Positions 1-8,168 of a stretch of DNA of 12,035 nt are shown in pieces. The stretch covers positions 1 to 12,035 of the forward strand of contig DAOUQA010000053.1 in assembly GCA_030625905.1 (NCBI GenBank). Reading direction: 5' to 3'. Position numbers and translations under genes: made by a program. This DNA comes from Kiritimatiellales bacterium (GTDB lineage Bacteria; Verrucomicrobiota; Kiritimatiellia; Kiritimatiellales; Pontiellaceae). How positions within the stretch are numbered: position 1 is the stretch's first letter; every line of letters begins with the position of its first letter. The notes below the pieces were generated by a model that was not told the origin of the DNA, did not search any database, and saw nothing but the letters and a program-made list of their open reading frames with translations.

Positions 1-1055
1 GCTTGTATATTTTCCGGAAGGCTGTTTGAGGTGCCGTTGGGATAGATTCTGATATTGTTGCGACCCTCCGGCTCGATGAATACATGATGGGAATCGCGTT
101 CGGCAAATTTGACGATCTTATCCTCAATGGATGGGCAGTAGCGAACACCGGTTCCTTCTACTAAACCGCCATACATGGAACTTTTCCTGAGGTTTTCTGA
201 GATAATTTGATGGGTATTGGCATTGGTGTGGGTCAGATAGCAGGGAACCTGGTTGGCCCCGGGGGTCCAGGGATGAAGACCTGTGTGTTCCACATAGAAC
301 ATTTGATTTAGCATTTCCGACGGAATATTCCCTTGTTCCACGTGGAACATTTTCCATTCCTTTCGTGCCATTCGCGAAAAGAACGGGGGAGGATCATCGC
401 CATGCTGAATTTCCATTTTTGAATAATCGAGGGAATCCTTATGGAGGCGGGGTGGGGTTCCGGTTTTGAGGCGACCAAGCTCAAAGCCGAGCTTTATAAA
501 AGAAGCGGAAAGTTCTTCGGCCGATTCTTCACCCATGCGACCTTCCTTGATGCTCTCCATGCCGATCAGTACACGCCCTCGAAGGAAAGTTCCGGCACAA
601 ATGACCACGGAATCGGCACTGATATTTCCGCTTGACCGGCAGGTTACACCTCTTAGTTTACCTCCTCCTGTTCTGATGGAAATAACCAGGTCCTCCAATA
701 GATCGAGGTTTTCTTGCATATCAAGAACAGCTTGAATTCGAAGCGGAAATAAATCTTTATCACATTGCAGTCTATTGGATTGTACTGCCGGTCCTTTTCG
801 AGTATTCAGCATCCGATACTGGATTCCCGTGTAATCGGCATTACGTCCAAGCTCGCCGCCGAGCGCATCCAGTTCAGAGACAATATGTGATTTTGCAATA
901 CCGCCGACCGATGGATTGCAAGGCAGTCGACCGATTAAGAACTTATCAAGTGTTATCAATAGCGTCTTGGCACCTAGGCGTGCGGAGGCCAGTGCGGCCT
1001 CATAGCCGGCATGACCACCACCCACCACCACCACTTTATATAAAGAACTAGACAT
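1..1055 (-). CDS. mnmG: MnmG (GidA), tRNA uridine-5-carboxymethylaminomethyl modification enzyme, C-terminus outside window
   Basis: FAD-dependent enzyme that with MnmE installs the carboxymethylaminomethyl group on U34 of certain tRNAs in the cytoplasm. The 351 visible residues read without a break from the ATG at 1055. The N-terminal dinucleotide-binding loop VVVVGGGHAG lies at residues 8-17, followed by CNPSIGGIAKSH-like and KGPAVQSNR motifs, GTFLRGRVLIG, LKTGTPPR, and later YCPSIEDKIVKFAERDSHH, all classic for the family. Full-length MnmG is about 620-630 residues, so roughly the last 270 are missing to the left. Residues about 230-262 look like an insertion relative to the E. coli protein (from memory, about 31 residues) and include MFHVEQ (236-241) and MFYVEH (252-257), which are the translations of a parS site and a parS-like site. 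It is the last gene of the minus-strand block, 109 bases after the TPR gene; no strong ribosome-binding site precedes it. Identity is very secure. Confidence 0.96.
   Translation of the reverse strand, partial: MSSSLYKVVVVGGGHAGYEAALASARLGAKTLLITLDKFLIGRLPCNPSVGGIAKSHIVSELDALGGELGRNADYTGIQYRMLNTRKGPAVQSNRLQCDKDLFPLRIQAVLDMQENLDLLEDLVISIRTGGGKLRGVTCRSSGNISADSVVICAGTFLRGRVLIGMESIKEGRMGEESAEELSASFIKLGFELGRLKTGTPPRLHKDSLDYSKMEIQHGDDPPPFFSRMARKEWKMFHVEQGNIPSEMLNQMFYVEHTGLHPWTPGANQVPCYLTHTNANTHQIISENLRKSSMYGGLVEGTGVRYCPSIEDKIVKFAERDSHHVFIEPEGRNNIRIYPNGTSNSLPENIQ
286..301. promoter_or_regulatory. parS-like half-decayed site
   Basis: TGTTCCACATAGAACA matches the perfect site at 334-349 at 14 of 16 positions; both changes fall in the central CACGTG/GG part. 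Its spacing from the perfect copy is exactly 48 bases (16 codons), so both are read in the same frame of mnmG, as MFHVEQ and MFYVEH. It may be a weak ParB site or the relic of a duplicated one. The CACGTG core is broken, which usually lowers ParB binding strongly. Confidence 0.45.
334..349. promoter_or_regulatory. parS: parS chromosome-partition site (ParB-binding)
   Basis: TGTTCCACGTGGAACA is a perfect 16-base palindrome with the CACGTG centre and the GTT(T/C)CACGTG(A/G)AAC core recognised by ParB/Spo0J proteins; the 14-base core GTTCCACGTGGAAC is the form I recall from Pseudomonas. It is inside mnmG, a gene often adjacent to parAB and the origin. Function (ParB loading, origin segregation) is inferred from the family; the palindrome itself is directly visible. 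Confidence 0.85.
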
Positions 1056-1164
1056 ACTTAAAATAACCACGATTGGGCATGGTTTCCAAACGATCGCAGG
1101 AGTGGATAGTTGCACCCGTTAAGCAGGCGGTCAATAAGGAGTTGTGAACAATGAGAGGGGGTGT

Positions 1165-1830
1165 CTACTCGGCATCCCCGTCATTCATGGCATCGGCCGT
1201 GTCCATGGCACGTTTGCACTTGCTGATTTGTTCGTTGTAGTCCTTTACCGATTGTTCCGTGATATCTTTGCCGAAACGTGTGGCCAAACGAGCCATGTGC
1301 GTGACGTCCCGGTAGGCTTTTTCATAGTCGCCAGACACATAATAGGCTTCGGATAGGGTACTCCACACATGGTGGTCGGTTGGAGCAATTACCATGGCCT
1401 TGTGTGCAAGCTTAATGGCTTTTTGGCCATCACGTATGGAGGGGTCTTTGGCCGTGGCATACATCCACGCCAGATTGTTCAGCAGCGTGAAATCCTCTGG
1501 ACGCTCCCCGATTAGTTCGAGGAGCAGTGCTTCGGCTTTTCGGTACTGTCTGGCGTTAATGTAGATATGCGTCACAATATATCTTGCTTGCGGGTGCGTG
1601 GGGTCGATATCAAGGATGCGCTCGTAGGCATCGATGGCGGCTAGATTATCCTGTTCATTTACATAGGCCTGAGCCACCTCCAGCAAAAAATTGATCCGCT
1701 TTTCCTGAGTGCGGGTATCCGATAGCTGCAGACTGGATATGGGTGCATTGCTGGTAGCACCTTCTTTCTGGGCGAGGGCTGTCGATAAAGACAAGACACA
1801 CAACAGCAATAAGGTATAAATGTTATTCAT
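1165..1830 (-). CDS. Secreted or lipid-free periplasmic TPR-repeat protein
   Basis: A 221-residue protein with a likely signal peptide (hydrophobic stretch at residues 5-18, cleavage probably after ALA at 18-20), so it is expected outside the cytoplasm. A low-complexity linker (21-42) is followed by about four tetratricopeptide repeats, near 46-79, 80-113, 114-151 and 152-185, with the usual A-x-x-x-Y and DP...A spacing (for example AIDAYERILDIDPTHPQARY). The tail after 186 is charged and not repeat-like. TPR arrays are protein-binding scaffolds; the partner is not evident. The start lies 17 bases after the ybbR stop, with AGGA 8 bases upstream of the ATG, so it is probably co-transcribed with cdaA-ybbR and could work on the same envelope-associated system. 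No more specific family is recognised. Confidence 0.88.
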   Translation of the reverse strand: MNNIYTLLLLCVLSLSTALAQKEGATSNAPISSLQLSDTRTQEKRINFLLEVAQAYVNEQDNLAAIDAYERILDIDPTHPQARYIVTHIYINARQYRKAEALLLELIGERPEDFTLLNNLAWMYATAKDPSIRDGQKAIKLAHKAMVIAPTDHHVWSTLSEAYYVSGDYEKAYRDVTHMARLATRFGKDITEQSVKDYNEQISKCKRAMDTADAMNDGDAE

Positions 1831-1847
1831 GCGAGGGATCCTATTTT

Positions 1848-2792
1848 TTAATTCCCGACAGTAATGTGGATGGTCGCTGGATCGGTCTTAACAAGTTGTA
1901 GACCCGACGGGAGCTTGATGGTCACGGGCAGGTCGTAGCCTGTGCTTTCAGTAAGGTCGGAGCAGTTTACATATGCAAAGACATCAGTGGCACGCATTTG
2001 CTCGATTCGTTGCTGCTGGCCTTTTACTGTAATTTTTATGGTTTTCGGATGGAGTTCCATCTGGCGGCCTTCCCCTGACTCGCATAGGATTCGCACGGGG
2101 ATCTCGTCGAACTCCTGCGTGCTGGTGTGTTGCTCGAGCACAAAATCAACGGAAACCCAGTCGGGGTTAACTCTTATGCGGTCAACCTGGGGGAGGGCAA
2201 TTGGCACGCTTTCCTTAAAAGAGGCTTGCCGGTCGGTTAGCTGGATTGGTTCTGTGTGGATATTCTGCATTTTACTCAAAATCTGCTCGGCTCCGGATAC
2301 GCGAACGGAGGCGGGCGTACATACAATCTTATCTATCTCAAGACCTTCCGGCAACGACCCATCAAGCGCTGCTTTGACAGGGAGAAGACGTTCGCCTTCC
2401 TTATCGAGTTTAATGAAAATATCCGAGGGACTAAAGCGCACGATTTTTGCACTGGTTGGATTTTTGAGATATTTTGCCAAAAGCTTAATGTGGATTTCAT
2501 CCCCGGCAGTTGGATCCGAGAGGGGAACAACCACGCGCAATTGCTCGCTGTTGAGGTATCGGATGTCTTCACTCGAGCCACGGAAAAGGACGTTGACGTG
2601 ATGAACCGATTTTTCCAAGATCGCCCAGCCCTCCGGAAGATCCACATCGACCGTAATATTGGAAACCGACACTTCGAAGCCAATATTTTTCCGAATACCC
2701 TGCCAGGAAAGGAATGCGAGTATAAAGCAGAGCAGTAGCAACCACTTTTCTTTTTGCATGATTTCCAAAAGTCTGGGAAATCTATTCTTCAT
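1848..2792 (-). CDS. ybbR: YbbR-domain membrane protein (CdaR-like partner of CdaA)
   Basis: A 314-residue protein with a short basic N-terminus, one membrane segment (about residues 17-33, WLLLLCFILAFLSW) and a long outside portion made of three YbbR-like repeats near 40-130, 134-218 and 227-313. Each repeat contains a V-x-V-x-G-type strand (for example VNVLFRGSSEDI, VRVSGAEQIL, ITVKGQQQRIEQM). In Bacillus and relatives the gene after cdaA encodes CdaR, a YbbR protein that modulates the cyclase; the same order here supports the same role. The start was set at the ATG at 2792, which has GAGGAG four bases upstream and an 11-base overlap with the end of cdaA. A TTG five codons further upstream would give a longer form but has no comparable binding site. 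Confidence 0.9.
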   Translation of the reverse strand: MKNRFPRLLEIMQKEKWLLLLCFILAFLSWQGIRKNIGFEVSVSNITVDVDLPEGWAILEKSVHHVNVLFRGSSEDIRYLNSEQLRVVVPLSDPTAGDEIHIKLLAKYLKNPTSAKIVRFSPSDIFIKLDKEGERLLPVKAALDGSLPEGLEIDKIVCTPASVRVSGAEQILSKMQNIHTEPIQLTDRQASFKESVPIALPQVDRIRVNPDWVSVDFVLEQHTSTQEFDEIPVRILCESGEGRQMELHPKTIKITVKGQQQRIEQMRATDVFAYVNCSDLTESTGYDLPVTIKLPSGLQLVKTDPATIHITVGN

Positions 2793-3645
2793 CCCGCTCC
2801 TCGGCAAATGGCATTAAAATCGTATCCGACAGATCCGCTTCACCGGTCTTCAGTTTTTCGCGGAAGCGCGCCAGCCCGGTGTGTTCGCGTCGCAACATGG
2901 ATGAAAGAACCCGCCGAAGCCGCTCTTCCCCCAGCCCGCGGCGCAAACGGCCGTTATAGGCGATTGAAATTGCTCCGGTCTCCTCGGAAACTACGACCAC
3001 AATGGCATCCGTCTCCTCGGTAATTCCGATTGCGGCGCGGTGGCGCGTTCCAAGCAATTTGCTCAACTCTTCCTTTTGGGAGAGGGGGAACAGACAGCCC
3101 GCCGCACTGATTCGGTCGCCGGAAATAATCACCCCGCCATCATGAAGCGGCGTATGCGGGAAAAAGAGGGTTGCCAGCAGTTCCGAACTCACGACACTGT
3201 TCATCCGTGTACCGCTATCCTGCAACGTACGCGTTCCAATCTCGCGCTCAATGGCAATCAGGGCTCCGATTTTACGTTTCGAGAGAAGCTGAACGGCCTG
3301 CATGATCGGTTCCACCAGGGTTTTTTGCGAGGCGATACCATTCGAGCGCCATACGGGCTGTCGCCCAAGCTGGGCCAGTACTCGCCTTATTTCCGGCTGG
3401 AAAATAACCACGAACGCCAGTGAAAGATAGAGCATCAGTCTGGACAGCAACCAGTTGAGAATATCGAGATGACCCAGAACGGTAAGGGCGTAGAGTACGC
3501 CGTAGACGATAATCAAGCCGGATAGAATGGCCGCACCACGGGTGCCTTTAAACAGCCGGAAGACATAATAGAACATGGCGGCAAGGACGAATATCTCGAC
3601 CCAACCGGCAAAACTTGGGAGATCAAAAAGTTCTTTTAGCTGCAT
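2782..3645 (-). CDS. cdaA: CdaA-type diadenylate cyclase (c-di-AMP synthase)
   Basis: Makes cyclic di-AMP from two ATP at the cytoplasmic face of the membrane; c-di-AMP controls potassium and osmolyte balance and cell-wall functions in many bacteria. The 287 residues show three membrane segments (about 15-32, 37-60, 62-82) and then a DisA_N catalytic domain (about 105-235). Catalytic motifs are visible: HDGGVII at 168-174 (the usual DGA is DGG here, a mild change) and GTRHRAAIGI at 199-208, followed by SEETGAISIAYNGRL. A charged tail follows after about 250. This layout is that of CdaA, not DisA or CdaS. It overlaps folP by 10 bases upstream and ybbR by 11 bases downstream, so it is translationally coupled in a folP-cdaA-ybbR unit. 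No good Shine-Dalgarno precedes its ATG, consistent with coupling. Confidence 0.95.
   Translation of the reverse strand: MQLKELFDLPSFAGWVEIFVLAAMFYYVFRLFKGTRGAAILSGLIIVYGVLYALTVLGHLDILNWLLSRLMLYLSLAFVVIFQPEIRRVLAQLGRQPVWRSNGIASQKTLVEPIMQAVQLLSKRKIGALIAIEREIGTRTLQDSGTRMNSVVSSELLATLFFPHTPLHDGGVIISGDRISAAGCLFPLSQKEELSKLLGTRHRAAIGITEETDAIVVVVSEETGAISIAYNGRLRRGLGEERLRRVLSSMLRREHTGLARFREKLKTGEADLSDTILMPFAEERDEE
2797..2802 (-). promoter_or_regulatory. Ribosome-binding site deciding the ybbR start
   Basis: GAGGAG on the minus strand, four bases before the ATG at 2792 and inside the final codons of cdaA. It favours that ATG over the TTG at 2807 and suggests translational coupling between the two genes. 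Confidence 0.7.
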
Positions 3646-4505
3646 GGAGGTTCACCGGCGAGCAGTGTATCCACAAGCGCGCAAACATCGCAAGTATCGA
3701 TTACATCATGAACCCGTAAAATGTGCGCACCGTGCATTACTGCCCATGCCGCCGTCCCCAGGCTCCCCGCCCGCCGTTCCGAGGGATCTTTTCGGTTCAG
3801 GATTTTTCCGATAAAGCTTTTACGCGAGGTACCGATCAAAACGGGGCGGCCGCACTCCGCCAGTTGCGGCAAGCCACGCAGCAGCTCAAGGTTGTGTTCA
3901 ACGGTTTTCCCGAACCCGATCCCCGGATCAACCACCATGCATTCGCGGCGCACGCCGTGTTGCTCCGCAAACTGCATTCGTCCCGCCAGATAGGTGCCGA
4001 CTTCCTGCACCACACTTTTATAATCGGGGTTGCTTTGCATCGTTTGCGGCGAGCCCTTCATATGCATCAGCACCACGCCGGCCTGCGTCTCGGCGGCAAC
4101 GTCAACCATTCGGGGGTCGGCCTCGAACGCCGAGACATCGTTGATGATATCCGCTCCGGCCTCCAAGGCTCGGCTCGCCGTCTCCGCCTTCATGGTGTCG
4201 ATTGAAACCAGTATATCCGACTGCTCGCGGATTTTTTTGATAACCGGAACAACGCGCCTGATTTCTTCTCCTGCCGGAACCGGATCCGCCCCCGGACGGG
4301 TTGATTCTCCGCCGATATCGATGATATCCGCACCTTGCGCCACCATTTCCAAAGCGCGGTCGGCCGCTGCGGAGGGGGCTGGATAATCACCGCCATCCGA
4401 AAAGGAATCGGGCGTCACATTCAAAATACCCATCACCAACGTATGTCTGCCAAGCACCACGGCGCAATCGCGGCATTGCCAGTTGTAGATTTTGCGTATA
4501 CTCAT
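3636..4505 (-). CDS. folP: Dihydropteroate synthase
   Basis: Joins p-aminobenzoate to 6-hydroxymethyl-7,8-dihydropterin diphosphate in folate synthesis; target of sulfonamides. It has 289 residues, with the TIM-barrel signatures in order: MGILNVTPDSFSDGG (25-39), DIGGESTRPGA (63-73), SIDT (101-104), INDVSAF (121-127), MHMKGSPQTM (147-156), VDPGIGFGKT (192-201), GTSRKSFIG (225-233) and RVHD (264-267). All key substrate-binding segments are intact and the length is typical (270-290). A short N-terminal extension with WQCRDC (9-14) precedes the barrel. It is the first gene of the minus-strand block. Upstream there is no convincing binding site, only a weak GGATAA, and I could not identify a clear promoter. 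Confidence 0.97.
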   Translation of the reverse strand: MSIRKIYNWQCRDCAVVLGRHTLVMGILNVTPDSFSDGGDYPAPSAAADRALEMVAQGADIIDIGGESTRPGADPVPAGEEIRRVVPVIKKIREQSDILVSIDTMKAETASRALEAGADIINDVSAFEADPRMVDVAAETQAGVVLMHMKGSPQTMQSNPDYKSVVQEVGTYLAGRMQFAEQHGVRRECMVVDPGIGFGKTVEHNLELLRGLPQLAECGRPVLIGTSRKSFIGKILNRKDPSERRAGSLGTAAWAVMHGAHILRVHDVIDTCDVCALVDTLLAGEPPCS

Positions 4506-4530
4506 GCGGAGAGTTTATCCGGGGGTTTGA

Positions 4531-4773
4531 AATAAACCAGCCTGTAGCGCAACTTCCCGGGGTTTTCCGTGGAGCAGGAACCGGGCTCTTGCGGTGGCGG
4601 ACGAGCTTGACGTTGTCCTCGCGGTTGTCAGTTGCGCCAATATGTATGATCTAATCTATCCGGGTGCGCTTTATTCGCTTGAAGACGCCACAACAAAGGC
4701 CTACGGGAGGAAGGGAAGGGTTGTCGACGATTGGCTAAAGCATAGGAAATACGATGCCTACTGGGAAAAGTAG
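4531..4773 (+). pseudogene. Decayed C-terminal or internal gene fragment, possibly from a CocE/NonD-type alpha/beta hydrolase
   Basis: An open frame of 80 codons from a TGA at 4528 to TAG at 4771 has protein-like composition but no proper start: the first candidates are a GTG at 4594 and an ATG at 4642, neither with a good binding site. The readable part contains ALAVADELDVVLAVVSCANM, then DLIYPGALYSLEDATTKAYG, and it ends VVDDWLKHRKYDAYWEK. The pattern 'YPG ... WLxHxxYDAYW' vaguely resembles the segment after the nucleophile elbow in CocE/NonD or S15 hydrolases, but this is from memory and weak. The fragment is flanked by folP (divergent) and the hppA leader, so it is probably a leftover from a deletion. 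It could also be a small unknown gene starting at 4594 (59 residues). Confidence 0.4.
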
Positions 4774-4822
4774 AACCACCGCGCCCGATTCCGGTCATTT
4801 GGAAATTCCAGCGATTAGAGGT

Positions 4823-4851
4823 TTGATTTGTGCCACCCTCCCGCCTATCTT
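4823..4851 (+). promoter_or_regulatory. Candidate housekeeping promoter for hppA and its leader
   Basis: TTGATT (4823-4828) and TATCTT (4846-4851) are separated by exactly 17 bases; each matches its sigma-70 consensus at four of six positions. A start near 4858 would give a 5' leader of about 300 nt that begins just before the folded element at 4887. Moderate match, position plausible. Confidence 0.4.
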
Positions 4852-4886
4852 TTGTTAATCGCCGGAATTTAAACTACTGCAAAAAA

Positions 4887-4969
4887 CATTGGGGGCCATC
4901 CGCAAAGCGGATGATAATTTCCTGAAAGGAAATAGTGACCAGCGGGGACGATTCAAATAACGACCAATG
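4887..4969 (+). promoter_or_regulatory. Three-stem structured RNA, candidate riboswitch aptamer in the hppA leader
   Basis: An outer stem CATTGG (4887-4892) / CCAATG (4964-4969) closes two hairpins: CATCCGC-AAA-GCGGATG (4897-4913, 7 pairs) and ATTTCC-TGAAA-GGAAAT (4917-4933, 6 pairs). A 30-nt single-stranded, purine-rich segment follows (4934-4963) before the closing strand. All stems are perfect Watson-Crick. CCGCA at 4900-4904 could alternatively pair with TGCGG at 4968-4972, which would break both the outer stem and the first hairpin, as expected of a switch. The element sits in the leader of an ion-pumping pyrophosphatase, so an ion-sensing class such as Na+-I (DUF1646 motif) is my first guess; I cannot confirm any class from the sequence. 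It does not fit the fluoride or c-di-AMP (ydaO) consensus as I remember them. Confidence 0.5.
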
Positions 4970-4991
4970 CGGCTCGATAACAGAAGAATTC

Positions 4992-5064
4992 AACAGAATA
5001 ATTAGGGCAGAATGATTTCCCTTACTTCGGTAGCCATGAATTATTTTGTCCTAATTATTCTGTT
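4992..5064 (+). repeat. Long UUCG-capped hairpin / imperfect palindrome
   Basis: Left arm 4992-5018 pairs with right arm 5038-5064 over 27 consecutive positions. The outer 15 (AACAGAATAATTAGG / CCTAATTATTCTGTT) are perfect, and the rest contain only G-U wobbles (at 5007, 5010, 5014 and 5018). A small internal loop leads to TAC-TTCG-GTA (5023-5032), a cUUCGg tetraloop. All wobbles and the tetraloop work on the plus strand only; on the minus strand they become A-C mismatches. There is no T-run on either side, so it is not a standard terminator. It lies in the hppA leader, about 97 bases before the ATG. It may be an RNA regulatory or stability hairpin, or one copy of a dispersed palindromic (REP/MITE-like) repeat. 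Confidence 0.75.
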
Positions 5065-5160
5065 AAATAACTTGCACGAGAAGAGGTTGAGGATGGTTTG
5101 TTTAGGAACGAAAAATGGCAGGAAGTTTGAGAGAAAGGAACTAAAAGGAGAGGTTCATAC

Positions 5161-7470
<2,310 letters not shown>

Positions 7471-7478
7471 CTTCATGT

Positions 7479-7502
7479 GGGGCAGACATTCCTGTCTGCC
7501 CC
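7479..7502. repeat. Perfect 10-bp inverted repeat after hppA (dispersed-repeat core, possible terminator)
   Basis: GGGGCAGACA (7479-7488) and TGTCTGCCCC (7493-7502) form a 10-pair stem with a TTCC loop, starting 8 bases after the hppA stop and between the convergent hppA and PAS genes. There is no T-run, so any termination would be atypical. The sequence around it, read in one frame, gives GADIPVCPQ, a peptide I recall from spurious proteins made by an abundant short palindromic repeat in Planctomycetes, Verrucomicrobia and Lentisphaerae genomes. Confidence 0.65.
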
Positions 7503-7535
7503 CAGAGTTTGGTTCATATTTACACAGGCCGGAAA

Positions 7536-7982
7536 TCATGCCGCCTCTGGATCGATGCCTATGTCGATACAGTAAAATTCAGGAGTGGTCGGGCCGTCCC
7601 ATCGAAACATAATGTGACCGGAAAACACGGTGACATATTCGCCGCTGCGTTGGATTAGGTCGCAGGAGGAGGCCTCCGGCAACTTGTTGGTTTTGCTTGC
7701 GGCAAGGATCATATTACGTGCGAGCGGGCGCATTTCCGGGGGGAGAACCAGTTCAAAAAGATCCTTGTTGACGGCGATGTCTTCGCGATAGCCGTAGAGA
7801 TGGGTAGACGCCTGGTTCCAGAAAAAGATTTTTCCATAGGCATTGTAGCCCTGCACTGCGACATCCGGATTGGCCTCCAGCATGGCATGGAACTTTTCCC
7901 GTGTATCGTATTCCCCATCCGCCGCCGCCTTGCAGATGGACTGGATGAGTTTCTTGGCTTTGTTATAGGTAAACTTCTTCAT
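7536..7982 (-). CDS. Single-domain PAS sensor protein
   Basis: A 148-residue soluble protein consisting of a short helical start (1-27) and one PAS domain (about 28-145). The segment NPDVAVQGYNAYGKIFFWN (38-56) followed by ASTHLYGY has the typical strand-helix pattern of PAS domains in sensor kinases, and the C-terminal strands GEYVTVFSGHIMF and EFYCIDIGI complete the fold. No kinase, GGDEF, HTH or other output domain is attached, and no response regulator is beside it. It therefore probably acts by binding a partner protein, or is a detached sensor module; the ligand is unknown. AAGGGGGAAGG lies about 7 bases before the ATG, and a well-formed promoter lies upstream. It runs divergent to the Gfo/Idh gene and convergent to hppA. 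Confidence 0.85.
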   Translation of the reverse strand: MKKFTYNKAKKLIQSICKAAADGEYDTREKFHAMLEANPDVAVQGYNAYGKIFFWNQASTHLYGYREDIAVNKDLFELVLPPEMRPLARNMILAASKTNKLPEASSCDLIQRSGEYVTVFSGHIMFRWDGPTTPEFYCIDIGIDPEAA

Positions 7983-8011
7983 GGTCTGGCCTTCCCCCTT
8001 AACTGTTTTTC

Positions 8012-8040
8012 CTTATAGCACGACTTTCGCTTGGTTCCAA
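8012..8040 (-). promoter_or_regulatory. Sigma-70-like promoter of the PAS gene
   Basis: On the minus strand, TTGGAA (8035-8040) and TATAAG (8012-8017) are exactly 17 bases apart, matching the consensus at four and five of six positions. A start near 8005 leaves a leader of about 23 nt that holds the ribosome-binding site. Confidence 0.6.
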
Positions 8041-8116
8041 AAACTTTTCTCTACGGGATGTGCTTTTAAAGTTTTCCTTGAGGCGAAGTGTGCCTCTCTG
8101 TGGTCGGCGGGCAAGC

Positions 8117-8145
8117 TTGTCATTAAGCCGAAACTCTCTTACTTT
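8117..8145 (+). promoter_or_regulatory. Weak candidate promoter of the Gfo/Idh gene
   Basis: TTGTCA (8117-8122) matches the -35 consensus at five of six; TACTTT (8140-8145), 17 bases on, matches the -10 at only three of six. The position suits a start near 8152 and a 17-nt leader with AAGGAG (8157-8162). The same TTGTC-17-TACTTT arrangement precedes trpB. Confidence 0.3.
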
Positions 8146-8168
8146 CCATATTTCAAAAGGAGCGGAAC

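Noticed and set aside
1056..1164. Promoter for mnmG (TTGACC, 17 bases, AACTAT on the minus strand)
   Set aside because: The -10 matches at only three of six positions and there is no further support.
2793..2807. TTG start for ybbR, five codons earlier
   Set aside because: The ATG at 2792 has GAGGAG at a usable distance; the TTG has none.
3664..3676. DnaA-box-like sequences (near TATCCACA, and TGTGGACAA near 11576)
   Set aside because: Single, imperfect and unclustered; one is inside folP. Not evidence of an origin in this window.
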